In this document: piece after piece, positions 16,064-24,884 of the stretch
How the letters are laid out: each line of letters begins with the position of its first letter
How positions within the stretch are numbered: position 1 is the stretch's first letter
Origin: a virus
DNA: 64,000 bases
Direction: 5' to 3' (one strand)
Virus record (IMG/VR): IMGVR_UViG_3300020195_000027
Coordinates: 1 to 64,000 of that record
Made by a program: the position numbers and the translations under genes
The notes under the pieces: generated by a model
Told to the model about the DNA's origin: nothing
Database searches by the model: none
The model's input: only the letters and a program-made list of their open reading frames with translations

Positions 16064-16626
16064 TTATAAAAATCACCGGTCAGGGGACTATAAGTGAAAC
16101 TGAAAAGAGACTAACCGTTGGTGTTGCTAGATATAAAAAAGCCCTTTCCTTAGAAATGTGGAGGTCCCTTACTTTAATTGAGGCCGCAATTATTCAAGAG
16201 ATAAGAAAGAACTTCAACACAAGGACTGGAGGCCTGTTAAATGCAGTAGAATCCACCGTGGTTGAAACAAAAAACGAAGTCATAGGTTTGATCAATGTTA
16301 ACAAGGTGTACGCAGCAATACACGAATTTGGAGGGATTATAACCCCCAAGAGAGCGCAGTATTTAAGATTTCCAGTAGCATCAAATATGAAACCCGACGG
16401 CTCCCCAATTGTGACAGATAGCGGCATATCTCAAAAGGTTATGCTTCCTTTGAGAAAAGGCGACGGCTGGTTGATACTGGACGGGGCAAGAAATGCCCCA
16501 ATGTTTTTGTTAAAAAAATCTGTGACCATACCAAAAAGACCATACGTTGCACCAGCTTTTGAAAAAACTAGAGATCGAGTCTTTGAAAAGTTCGGATTCA
16601 TCATACAATCGGAGTTCTTAAAATGA
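16060..16626 (+). CDS. HK97 gp10-like head-tail joining protein
   Basis: The 188-residue product starts at ATG overlapping the previous stop. It shows the gp10-like pattern: an N-terminal helix, RTGGLLNAV, YAAIHEFGGIITPK (the conserved HEfG motif), and PYVAPAFEKTRDRV near the end. These proteins sit in the neck between connector and tail. Confidence 0.85.
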   Translation: MIIKITGQGTISETEKRLTVGVARYKKALSLEMWRSLTLIEAAIIQEIRKNFNTRTGGLLNAVESTVVETKNEVIGLINVNKVYAAIHEFGGIITPKRAQYLRFPVASNMKPDGSPIVTDSGISQKVMLPLRKGDGWLILDGARNAPMFLLKKSVTIPKRPYVAPAFEKTRDRVFEKFGFIIQSEFLK

Positions 16627-17120
16627 TAATCCCACCACCAAAAGTAGCAGAATTTCAAGCATATATAGAAACAATTGATTCAAAAAGGATGAGGATTCTT
16701 GAGGCAATGAGGCTTTTACTTCGAGAGGTAAAAGTAGAGAACGGATACAAAACTGAGATTATGGAAGTTTCCTATGACGTTAAAATGTGGCGCGACAAGT
16801 CAATCGGTCAAACTCCTGTAGTTTACATTATAGATGACACGTCAAATTTGGTAACTCATGCTGGACATATTAGAGAATATGTCTGGAATATAAGGCTTTT
16901 TGGCGTTATCAGAGAAAAGACGATTGTTGAATTTGAGGAATTTATCTCAGATATGGAAACGGCAATTTACGATAACAACACTCTATTTGGCCAATGTAAC
17001 CTTGTGAGAGTTCGAGAAATATCAACAGATAATCAGTTGTTTTCAGAATTGGATGGAACGCATCTATTTGAAATGAACGCCGAAGTTCTATACACAAGAA
17101 AATTTGATAGACCAAAGTGA
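16623..17120 (+). CDS. Putative tail terminator / tail completion protein
   Basis: The 165-residue protein starts at an ATGA overlap with the gp10-like gene and precedes the tail tube genes, the usual place of the tail terminator. It has mixed alpha/beta character (GYKTEIMEVSYDVKMW, LFEMNAEVLYTRKFD). The assignment rests on position and size rather than motif. Confidence 0.6.
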   Translation: MIIPPPKVAEFQAYIETIDSKRMRILEAMRLLLREVKVENGYKTEIMEVSYDVKMWRDKSIGQTPVVYIIDDTSNLVTHAGHIREYVWNIRLFGVIREKTIVEFEEFISDMETAIYDNNTLFGQCNLVRVREISTDNQLFSELDGTHLFEMNAEVLYTRKFDRPK

Positions 17121-17141
17121 GTATAGATACTGTGTAGACCT

Positions 17142-17176
17142 TAATCGGGAAGCCGCATGGTGCGGTTGAAAGATTA
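17142..17176 (+). other. Two-part hairpin in leader before 17190 gene
   Basis: TAATC (17142-17146) pairs with GATTA (17172-17176), enclosing AGCCGCA (17151-17157) and TGCGGTT (17161-17167). The next gene's ribosome site AGGAAGG follows directly. It could be an RNA-processing or stability element. Confidence 0.5.
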
Positions 17177-17189
17177 GGAAGGAACAAAT

Positions 17190-17819
17190 ATGTCTTTATC
17201 AAAATCCCTTTACCGTACTTCTTTAACCCCTGCAAAAAAGACTGCTCTTTTAAAAAAGATCAGAATTTATGCGGCGGCAAAAAATTCGAGATTCAGTGTC
17301 CGAAAAGGACGGTCAGTTTTCAAAGGAAACGAGCTTGCAGACTTCACAATAGATGAGAACGCGACTTTGAACACTCTGATGATTGACACAGGAGATGTCG
17401 CAAAAGGCGTAATCCCAGCAAGTGCCATTGTTCAAGACCTAACCTATACAGCAAAACAGGTTGGTCAATTTTATGCCAACGACGCAACAATAGAATACAT
17501 CGATCCAGGAACAGACGGGGTCATTTCTGTTGGTGTGATTGGAAGGAAAATTTCTGTTACCTTGGCCTATTCCGTTGGTGCCGTAACATCAGATGCCGAC
17601 CAAGTAAAAGCGGCCATAGAAGGATACGCACCAGCGAACGCTTTGGTTTCAATGGTTGTTAGTGGAGTTGGAGTAACCGTACAGTCAGCCCAAATAGAAA
17701 CTGGTTTAGCTGGAGGGAGTTCCTCTCAGAATTTTGACAAGGCTGATATATTAAAGATTCGCAGATTGCGGTCTAAAAAGTATCAAATAGTAATCGCTGA
17801 AGGCGCGGATATTGCATAA
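17190..17819 (+). CDS. Tail-region protein carrying a QDLTY-type domain
   Basis: The 209-residue product consists of a basic N-terminal segment (about 1-65), one shared domain (about 75-178: IVQDLTYTAKQVG ... GLAGG), and a short basic C-terminus. It lies between the tail terminator and tail tube genes. Function is unknown; it may be an accessory tail protein or a tail-tube partner. Confidence 0.65.
   Translation: MSLSKSLYRTSLTPAKKTALLKKIRIYAAAKNSRFSVRKGRSVFKGNELADFTIDENATLNTLMIDTGDVAKGVIPASAIVQDLTYTAKQVGQFYANDATIEYIDPGTDGVISVGVIGRKISVTLAYSVGAVTSDADQVKAAIEGYAPANALVSMVVSGVGVTVQSAQIETGLAGGSSSQNFDKADILKIRRLRSKKYQIVIAEGADIA
17400..17730 (+). repeat. QDLTY-type domain copy 2
   Basis: Coding segment for IVQDLTYT through GLAGG, the most diverged of the single copies (an IEYIDPGTDG loop replaces IEYTSGG). 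Confidence 0.7.
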
Positions 17820-17831
17820 AAGGAGAAAAAA

Positions 17832-19397
17832 ATGGCACGTAATTTATTAAATAGATCATTTGAAGTAATAGGACTAGACCAAAGAATCTGGCTATCTCAA
17901 GAAGTTGGGGGATACGGTGAAGACGCTACTGCTGGACTCGTGCCAGTGGCGGCGGGTGCTGCTGAACATATCAGTGGTAACGTAACTTTCGACATTCCAA
18001 GAGATGATTCTGCCGCAAGGTCAGGACGATCACTTGTAACTAGATTGTCTGGAAAGAAAACGGTTGAAGTAGCTTGGGAGTCTTACATTATCCCAGGAAC
18101 ACCAGATGGGTTAGGAAATCCTACCCTTCCACCACTTCATCCTATTCTCTTATCAGCTTTCGGCGATACTGATTTGTCCGATCCTACAAAAATCATTTAC
18201 AAACTTTCAAGATTGAATGACAAAACATTCAGAATGTTGGAAGAGGCTTCACACTATAGCCGACTGGCTACGGGTTGCGTTGGCGAATCTGTCACATTTA
18301 ATCTTGCTGGAGACGATAAAGCACAGTTTACAATGGAAGGTTTTGGACAGGACGTTTTAGTTGCTGGATCTTCTTTCTTAGATCAAGCACTAACTGGATC
18401 GCCCGTTGCGGCCACGCTAGTAGTTCAGGACTTAACCTACACTTCTGTGTCGCTAGACTCTTCAGGAAACCTAGTAACCATCCAATATACCGCTGGTGGT
18501 GTTGCTGGATCAGAGGCTGTTAACGTAATTGGATCAGCTATATCGGTTCAAATTGAAACAGGAGTATCAACTGCCACTCAAGTAAAAACAGCAGTAGATG
18601 GATTCCCCGCAGCGGCGGCACTGGTAACAGTAGCTGTAAGCGGAGTTGGTGCAAATGCTCAGGGTGCATACGTTCCAAACAATTTGTCAGGTGGATTAGG
18701 TGCAAACGAGTTAAAAGTTTCACTAGATAACGGGCAAAAATTTGAAGTCGGTGCATACATTGACACAATTGATGTTGCAGATGGAAATACTTACACCAAC
18801 ACAGCGAAACTAATCGTTGCGGTTGGCGCAGGTGTGAACAAAGACATTATTCAGGTAGGTTCAGCGCTAGCGGCTGCTCTTTTTGGGGATTTTGTAGTTG
18901 GTCACGCGCCATCGGTGTACGAGCCAATAACTTCAGAGAACGCTTTATTGGGCTTAAAAGGATCAATAATCTTTGCCGGTGTGTCAGGTACTCCATGTGA
19001 GATCATTAGTGCAGAAATTACACTTACAAACAACTTCACTAAAAAAGACTTCCTTTTTGGAACATCCAAGAGTTGCGGATATATTCCCGATAAGAGACGA
19101 AGCGTAGAACTAAAAGTATCCATGTTGTTAAATAAGGATAACTTCTCTTTCTTCATGAGAAATAAAAGATTTGTTCATGAGAATGTGACAATTACCCTTG
19201 AGCCGCAAGATATTCCTGCTCCAAGTTTTACAACTTCTACTGGTAGAACATTTAAGTTCGAGTTTCCAAAGGTTGAATTTAACATTCCACCGATTGAACA
19301 GCCGGCGGACAGTTATGTGACATTGGAACTAGAGGGAGTGGCTCTTGCTGATGACATTAATAACACAGATAATGAGATGGTTTTAACGATAGAATAA
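17832..19397 (+). CDS. Major tail tube protein with inserted QDLTY-type domain
   Basis: The 521-residue protein follows AGGAG. Its first 190 residues (SGNVTFDIPRDDSA, VEVAWESYIIPG, GCVGESVTFNL, AQFTMEGFGQ) and last 150 residues (EIISAEITLTNNFTKKDFLFG, SVELKVSMLLN) fit a siphovirus tail tube. Residues about 195-290 are a shared domain (VVQDLTYTSV ... NLSGG). A factor-independent terminator follows, as expected for an abundant protein. Confidence 0.75.
   Translation: MARNLLNRSFEVIGLDQRIWLSQEVGGYGEDATAGLVPVAAGAAEHISGNVTFDIPRDDSAARSGRSLVTRLSGKKTVEVAWESYIIPGTPDGLGNPTLPPLHPILLSAFGDTDLSDPTKIIYKLSRLNDKTFRMLEEASHYSRLATGCVGESVTFNLAGDDKAQFTMEGFGQDVLVAGSSFLDQALTGSPVAATLVVQDLTYTSVSLDSSGNLVTIQYTAGGVAGSEAVNVIGSAISVQIETGVSTATQVKTAVDGFPAAAALVTVAVSGVGANAQGAYVPNNLSGGLGANELKVSLDNGQKFEVGAYIDTIDVADGNTYTNTAKLIVAVGAGVNKDIIQVGSALAAALFGDFVVGHAPSVYEPITSENALLGLKGSIIFAGVSGTPCEIISAEITLTNNFTKKDFLFGTSKSCGYIPDKRRSVELKVSMLLNKDNFSFFMRNKRFVHENVTITLEPQDIPAPSFTTSTGRTFKFEFPKVEFNIPPIEQPADSYVTLELEGVALADDINNTDNEMVLTIE
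18415..18699 (+). repeat. QDLTY-type domain copy 3 (in tail tube)
   Basis: Coding segment for VVQDLTYTSV through NNLSGG, close to copies in the connector and the 24885 gene. Confidence 0.75.
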
Positions 19398-19417
19398 ACT
19401 CGTCGGTAATATAAATG

Positions 19418-19452
19418 TGGACTCATATTAAAGTGGGTCCATAAGTTTTTTT
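19418..19452 (+). terminator. Rho-independent terminator after tail tube gene
   Basis: TGGACTC (19418-19424) pairs with GGGTCCA (19435-19441) with one U-G pair, followed by AAG and seven T residues. It lies between tail tube and chaperone genes and would lower expression of downstream tail genes relative to the tube protein. Confidence 0.75.
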
Positions 19453-19463
19453 ATGGGGGTTTC

Positions 19464-19913
19464 ATGGCAATTGTTAGAATTAATCCAAACGCTAGGTTCA
19501 AACTAGTTTCATCTACAGATAGTGCGATAGATCGGGACAAGTGTCCAAAGATCAAGAGCGAGGCTTCCGGAGAGCAATTGAAGTATTCCGAATCTTTGAG
19601 CCTAGAAGACCTTGTATTTTTTGAAGATAAAAAGCCAACTTACTTTGTTTGCAGGAACTTAACTGCGACCGAACAGGTTGCGCTTTACAAAAACCATCAG
19701 CAGTTTGACGTAGAAAAAAGGAAGGTCGTTCATAATGATATGCAAACTCTTCTACTTAAGATCTTTGAAGCTTGCTGCAAAGAGGTAGAGGACGATGGTG
19801 TTAAATCAGCAATAGGGGTGGACGAAGTTCCATACGAAGTTGTCCAGGAATTAGGCTCATCTATATTGGTGAGAATGTCTCTTGGGGATACAGAAAAAAA
19901 AAGTTCCAAGTGA
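19464..19913 (+). CDS. Tail assembly chaperone (G-like)
   Basis: The 149-residue product lies between the tail tube and tape measure genes, the invariant place of tail chaperones. It is helical (EQVALYKNHQQFDVEKRK, LLKIFEACCKEVED). Near its 3' end a run of nine A residues (19894-19902) contains A AAA AAA in the correct phase for -1 slippage, which joins it to the next frame. Confidence 0.75.
   Translation: MAIVRINPNARFKLVSSTDSAIDRDKCPKIKSEASGEQLKYSESLSLEDLVFFEDKKPTYFVCRNLTATEQVALYKNHQQFDVEKRKVVHNDMQTLLLKIFEACCKEVEDDGVKSAIGVDEVPYEVVQELGSSILVRMSLGDTEKKSSK
19894..19903 (+). promoter_or_regulatory. Probable -1 programmed frameshift site
   Basis: The zero-frame codons are GAA AAA AAA AGT; the heptamer A AAA AAA at 19895-19901 allows both lysine tRNAs to slip back one base. 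The new frame reads AAG TTC CAA GTG and enters the 19910 frame without a stop. Lambda gpG/gpGT is the known precedent. Confidence 0.75.
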
Positions 19914-20302
19914 TTATGGACCTACAGTTAGATCCAATTAAAGGAAATGCTTTTAATTGCGCGAGCTGTAGTCCTGGTTTACAAAAATTAAGAAATTGCA
20001 CTGGTGATGGTCCTGCGGGAAAAAATCTTATCAATGGCAACCACTACCCGCGATGCCCGAGAGCAATGGCAATCGATAGCCCAGAATTTGAGCATATCGT
20101 TTGGCTATACGGGGAATCAAGGGACCATCACACCTTACCCTTCGGAGAAAGCCCAGGTAATCAAACGGTATTTTCCCAACATTCGTTTGCTTATCTGGAC
20201 TATTTAGTTGGTAAGCACAGAAAGAAACAAGAGGAAGAACACGGTAAAAAAATGGATAAGTTGACGAAACAATCCAAGAATAAGTCTAAGGGGAAAACGT
20301 AA
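19910..20302 (+). CDS. T-like extension of tail chaperone (frameshift product)
   Basis: The frame is open from the slippery site to 20302. Its own GTG at 19910 has no ribosome site, so it is probably translated only as a G-T fusion. The segment has a Cys cluster (NCASCSPGLQKLRNC, then YPRCPRAM) that may bind zinc, and a highly basic tail. It abuts the tape measure start, as in lambda. Confidence 0.7.
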   Translation: MIMDLQLDPIKGNAFNCASCSPGLQKLRNCTGDGPAGKNLINGNHYPRCPRAMAIDSPEFEHIVWLYGESRDHHTLPFGESPGNQTVFSQHSFAYLDYLVGKHRKKQEEEHGKKMDKLTKQSKNKSKGKT

Positions 20303-23300
20303 GTGGGAGACGTTCGAGTCAAGATTGAAGCCGAAGACGATTTAAGCCCAGCGGTTTTGAAAGCCATTGAGTCGCTTAAAAGATTTGAGGCATCCACTAA
20401 AAGCGCATTTGGCAATGTCACAAAAGCGACCGAAAGTGCTGCAAAATCTACACAACAATTAAACGAAAAAATCGAAACCACCCAAGGGTTGTCCGTGGGA
20501 TTAAAAAAACTAGGAAACGAAGCCAAGTCTGTAGAGACCGATTTCGCTTTTTTTGGTGGTGCATCCGTTGGTCTATTCGCTCTGGAAAAGACATTTGGAA
20601 TTTTAACTATAGCGGTACAAAAAACCTCAGCGGCGGCTGCTGCATTTTCAAACAGAGCGGCTGCGATTTCTCCAGATATTGGTAAAGTTGGCGCAGCGTT
20701 AAGGGGCACATCCTTAGATACTGCGAGCATGATGCGGTTCATGGATGTGGCAAAACAAAGCCTAAATGGATTTGCCGCCTCTGCTTCCCAAGCTATAGCT
20801 CAAGGACTTACGCCTCTTAAAAACGCATTGGGATCAACCGCGGGCGCATTAAAAGCGATAAACACAGTTACCTTACAGGCTACCGCAATGGCAGTGTCTT
20901 TAGGCAAGGTCGCGGTTCAATCTGTTACGTCTTTTGCTAAATACGAAACCGGACTGGCTGGATTAGTATCAAAATTAGGACTAGCATCTGCGGCGACTGG
21001 AATTTTGGCAATCCATATGCTGAAATCAGATTCTATTATCGGAAAACTTGCAGGGGTGGGATTGCTTGCCCTAACCGCAGCTTTGGGTGGAGCTATATTT
21101 CTAATCCAACATGCTTTGGTTGCTGTCGGGGGGCTGATAGTTGCTTTGGGTACTGGCCTTGTAAACGCAGCAACAGCCCAAATACAATCATTTGAAAAAG
21201 CAGAGATTAAAACTTTAGCGTTTACTCAGACAATCGTAGCGATGGCGGCGAGCGCGGAAGAGGGGTCCAACAGTTTACAAAAATGGAACACATTCCTTGG
21301 TGAAATGTCGTCAAAGACCGGAGAAACCCAAGCAAATCTTCAGGTAATCACAGCGGAATTTATAGGAGCCACAAAAGCTCTTGGGTTTACCGATGATGTT
21401 CAAAAAAGATTAATCAGTTCGACTGTTGACGTTGCTTCAAAATTCAAATTGAATCTTGTGGACGCTGCTCAACAGGTTTTAGGGGTTATCAATGGGAACT
21501 CACAGAGTTTTCTAGCCCTAAACCTTCACATGAAGGATTCTGAAGTCGGCGCAAGCAAAGCTGGCGGTGCATTTAAGGACACTTTTTCAAAAATGGAGGA
21601 TGGTAATAAAACTGCCGTTCGTACCAATGTACTCTTCGAGAAATTAGGCAAGACAGGAACCACAGGATTTGCCATAGCTGCGGCTGATACCTATTCCAGA
21701 TCACTAGAAATTCAAAAAAATGCTCAAGACCAACTTAACTCAGAGTTGGGTAGAGGGGCCAGGTTAATCGAAGGGCAAGTAATCTTTGGATTAGCGGAGG
21801 CGACTAGGTGGTTTACGGAAATGACCAAGCCTTTGTTGCCACTTGTGGGGTTCTTAGAGGCATTATTTGGTAGATTATTACAGGGTGTTGGAACAATCGC
21901 TCAACACGCAGTTCAGATTTCGTTATTGATAGCCGTATATAAAACACTTCAAACAGTTTTGGGGGGAAAGTTCTTTCAAGAATTAATCACAAAACAAATA
22001 CCGGTGATGAACAAAAGTTTCGTTCAGCTTGCGTCTCAATTGGGGGCGACTAATGTCAGCTTTAAATCATTAGGAGACGTTGGAAAATCATCACTTCAAA
22101 TAGTCAAAGCTCAAGCCGTGGGAGCAATAGGTGGTTTAACGGGAGTCAAGGTTGCTGGTCAGTCTGCAATGAGGGCAATGATGGCGATAACCTCGGCTGC
22201 GGCTCCTTGGCTTGCAATAGCGGCAGCGGTGTTTATTTTGGTTAAAGCCGTTCAGTTTATTGAAGAGGAAACAGGAATATTCTCAGAAATTTGGGGTCAA
22301 CTTGTTGGTGTCTTCAATGAAACGTCGGCGGCACTGTCTTTTTTAGGCCCGATCTTTCAAAGAATAGCAAATTTATTTCAAGGAGCATTGTCTGGATCTA
22401 TAAGAATTGTTGCCGGTTTATTAACCTCCCTAGCTTCTGGCTTTATTGTTTTTGCACTAACCGCCGCCAAAGCTACAAACGCATTAGCTGGACTCGCAGG
22501 CAAAACATTAATTGCAAAGGAAACCATTCAGTCATTAGAGCAAGCGTATTTAAAAACAAACGAAGCCGCTGGAAAATTTGCGGCACAGGGTATAGCAAAT
22601 GTTGGGAGTGGTATTGCAGGAACATTCAAAACTGCCGATAGGGCATTGGCTTCAAACCAAGATGCTTGGAAAAACTCCACCGCTGCCGTAACCAAAGCAG
22701 TAGAAGAGCAAAAGAAAAAAGTAGATGAGCTTAAAAAGGTTTTGGGAGCCTTCGGAGGAGTTGGGGGACAAGCAGAATTAACAGCACAACTTCAAATGGT
22801 TCAAATAACCGAAGACGAGAAAAGAAAAATCATTGTTGATGGTCAAAAATCTGGAACTATTGATGCAAAATTAGCTCAAGACGGTTTACTCGCAATAAGA
22901 AGAGAATCAATCACAAAACAATTAGAACTAGAGGCTGCGTTTGCACAGCAAAAAGCTGATATATTAGCAAAGGATGTTCAATCTGGGGGCGATTCTCCCG
23001 AAACAGCACTACAATCTAAGTTTGCTGCTCAAGCTGCGGCTGAAAGCGCAAATCAAGCAAGGGCAGCGCAATTCAGAGGCCAAGAAATAACCGCACAGCA
23101 AGCTCATGACCAAGCATTAACAGCACTGGCTGCTCAGGGAATAACTCAGAGGACAGTGATTGAGCAATCATTAATGCAGCAAAGAGCCGACCTATTGGGA
23201 ATATCAGATGCCGGACTCCAGGAAAAATTAGCTCAAGAGGAAGAGAGATTTCAGTTAGAGCTTGAGCAAACAAAGATGCGATCAGAGCAGATTTTACTGA

Positions 23301-24058
23301 CAGATGCCGAAAAGAAAACGGCTATAGAAGAGGCTGAGTTAAATCATCAGGCCAACATGGAAACTATTAAGCAGGAAAATCTTGAAAAGGACATACAAAG
23401 AAACGAGACGTTAGGAAATAATAACGCCGCTTTTATGAAAAGATTAGAATTGTCTCAACGTAAACACGGTGCGGTAATGGGAACTTTAAAAGCAGCTCAG
23501 GCTTCCGCAGAATTTGGAGCATTACAACAAGGGTTAGGCGCAGCATCAGAATTGATGGCATCAGAAAATAAGACGCAGTTCAAAATTGGGAAGGCTGCCG
23601 CGACTAGCCAAGCCCTAATAAATACCTTTTTAGCTGCAACAGGAGCTTTTGCGTCATTATCTAGTATACCAATTGTTGGCCCATTTTTGGCAATTGCCGC
23701 CGCTGCGGCGATAACTGCAGCCGGTATGCTTCGAGTCAAACAAATTAAAAATACGCCACTTCCTGGCGGTCAGGCCGATGATGGTATGACTGAGATTCCA
23801 AAAAGTCTCACCGGAAGATCGTTTATTATGGATGGTGGAGAACGCGTTATCAAATCCAGACAAAATAAAGACTTAACAGAAGCATTGTCAAAAATTAATT
23901 CTGGGGATTCTAATAAAACAAATAACATAAGCATTAATGTTCAGGGTAATGCTACCCAAGACACGGTGCGAGACATAAGAGAAACTATTATTGACGTGAT
24001 ACGTCAAGAGTCTGAGAGAGGAAAGCCGGTAATTTCTTCTCGTGGGGTGACTGGATGA
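20303..24058 (+). CDS. Tape measure protein
   Basis: At 1251 residues this is the second-longest gene. It starts at GTG one base after the chaperone extension's stop. The N-terminus is helical, about residues 200-330 and 625-650 are hydrophobic (GVGLLALTAALGGAIFLIQH, then AAPWLAIAAAVFILVKAV), 800-1100 are Gln/Ala/Glu-rich helices, and a further hydrophobic stretch lies near 1110-1145. This is the typical tape measure pattern, setting tail length and helping DNA entry. No lytic transglycosylase motif was seen. Confidence 0.9.
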   Translation: MGDVRVKIEAEDDLSPAVLKAIESLKRFEASTKSAFGNVTKATESAAKSTQQLNEKIETTQGLSVGLKKLGNEAKSVETDFAFFGGASVGLFALEKTFGILTIAVQKTSAAAAAFSNRAAAISPDIGKVGAALRGTSLDTASMMRFMDVAKQSLNGFAASASQAIAQGLTPLKNALGSTAGALKAINTVTLQATAMAVSLGKVAVQSVTSFAKYETGLAGLVSKLGLASAATGILAIHMLKSDSIIGKLAGVGLLALTAALGGAIFLIQHALVAVGGLIVALGTGLVNAATAQIQSFEKAEIKTLAFTQTIVAMAASAEEGSNSLQKWNTFLGEMSSKTGETQANLQVITAEFIGATKALGFTDDVQKRLISSTVDVASKFKLNLVDAAQQVLGVINGNSQSFLALNLHMKDSEVGASKAGGAFKDTFSKMEDGNKTAVRTNVLFEKLGKTGTTGFAIAAADTYSRSLEIQKNAQDQLNSELGRGARLIEGQVIFGLAEATRWFTEMTKPLLPLVGFLEALFGRLLQGVGTIAQHAVQISLLIAVYKTLQTVLGGKFFQELITKQIPVMNKSFVQLASQLGATNVSFKSLGDVGKSSLQIVKAQAVGAIGGLTGVKVAGQSAMRAMMAITSAAAPWLAIAAAVFILVKAVQFIEEETGIFSEIWGQLVGVFNETSAALSFLGPIFQRIANLFQGALSGSIRIVAGLLTSLASGFIVFALTAAKATNALAGLAGKTLIAKETIQSLEQAYLKTNEAAGKFAAQGIANVGSGIAGTFKTADRALASNQDAWKNSTAAVTKAVEEQKKKVDELKKVLGAFGGVGGQAELTAQLQMVQITEDEKRKIIVDGQKSGTIDAKLAQDGLLAIRRESITKQLELEAAFAQQKADILAKDVQSGGDSPETALQSKFAAQAAAESANQARAAQFRGQEITAQQAHDQALTALAAQGITQRTVIEQSLMQQRADLLGISDAGLQEKLAQEEERFQLELEQTKMRSEQILLTDAEKKTAIEEAELNHQANMETIKQENLEKDIQRNETLGNNNAAFMKRLELSQRKHGAVMGTLKAAQASAEFGALQQGLGAASELMASENKTQFKIGKAAATSQALINTFLAATGAFASLSSIPIVGPFLAIAAAAAITAAGMLRVKQIKNTPLPGGQADDGMTEIPKSLTGRSFIMDGGERVIKSRQNKDLTEALSKINSGDSNKTNNISINVQGNATQDTVRDIRETIIDVIRQESERGKPVISSRGVTG

Positions 24059-24867
24059 GCGCGAACACTCAGGGAATAAGTTTTCTTCACAGATTTGACC
24101 TTGGAAACAGGGACTTAGTAGATCCGGGGTCCAATATACTCTACGTTAGCTCAACCGCTGTCGGTGATTTTGACAAGGCTAATCTAACCACAGAATCCGT
24201 TAGAAATGTTTGGAGATCCGCGGATATTTTAACAGAACAAGAAATAATAATAAGGGCAGAATTGCCTTCAATAATAGACACCTTTTCCATAATAGGACAC
24301 AATCTAACGCCAATAGCCGTAGTTAGGCTAGAGGCTAACACGTCGAACAATTTCGTAGCTCCTCCGGTTCAGGTTGTTATTCCGTGGGCAAAACACACGA
24401 TGGTAATGACGCAGAATCTTGGTCAAACATACGAGTATTATAGGCTAAGAATTTTAGATCCTGCAAATCCGTGTGGATATATTGAGGTAGGCAGAACTAT
24501 CGGGGGGCGAGCTTTTACATTCACTAATAACGAGGACATGGAAGATGATTTCGATATTGCAAAAGACGATAATTCAGAAAGAATGAAGTCCGAGGGATTC
24601 TTTAGGGTGTCGGCTGAAAGAGTTAAAGCCAAATCTTTGAGATTTAGGTTCTCTAAAATAAGAACAGATGCTCCCAATGACGACAATTACAACGGTCTTG
24701 AGGATTTATTCGACCACGTAGGAATAACAAAACCATTTTTGACAATAATAGATAGGAACGATCCTACTTTTAACCCCATTTGGGGCCAAATGGACAGAAT
24801 ACCAGGATTCGCATACACGGTGAATAGGTTTGCTTCGACAAGCATGACTGTCCAAGAGGTATTTTAG
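24055..24867 (+). CDS. Tail tip protein (post-tape-measure)
   Basis: The 270-residue product starts at ATGA overlapping the tape measure stop. It is beta-rich, with a jellyroll-like region (TFSIIGHNLTPIAVVRLEA, YEYYRLRILDPANPCGYIEV). Position matches the distal tail protein of siphophages. Sequence alone does not name a family. Confidence 0.6.
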   Translation: MSANTQGISFLHRFDLGNRDLVDPGSNILYVSSTAVGDFDKANLTTESVRNVWRSADILTEQEIIIRAELPSIIDTFSIIGHNLTPIAVVRLEANTSNNFVAPPVQVVIPWAKHTMVMTQNLGQTYEYYRLRILDPANPCGYIEVGRTIGGRAFTFTNNEDMEDDFDIAKDDNSERMKSEGFFRVSAERVKAKSLRFRFSKIRTDAPNDDNYNGLEDLFDHVGITKPFLTIIDRNDPTFNPIWGQMDRIPGFAYTVNRFASTSMTVQEVF

Positions 24868-24884
24868 AGTAAATAAAGGATAGG

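Noticed and set aside
17832-19397. Contractile tail sheath
   Set aside because: Sequence and context (single tube gene, G/GT chaperone, no baseplate wedge genes) fit a non-contractile tail tube.
20200-20742. 180-codon minus-strand open frame over the tape measure start
   Set aside because: Ala/Phe/Ser-rich shadow of the Lys/Ala/Glu-rich tape measure coding strand, with no ribosome site or family pattern.
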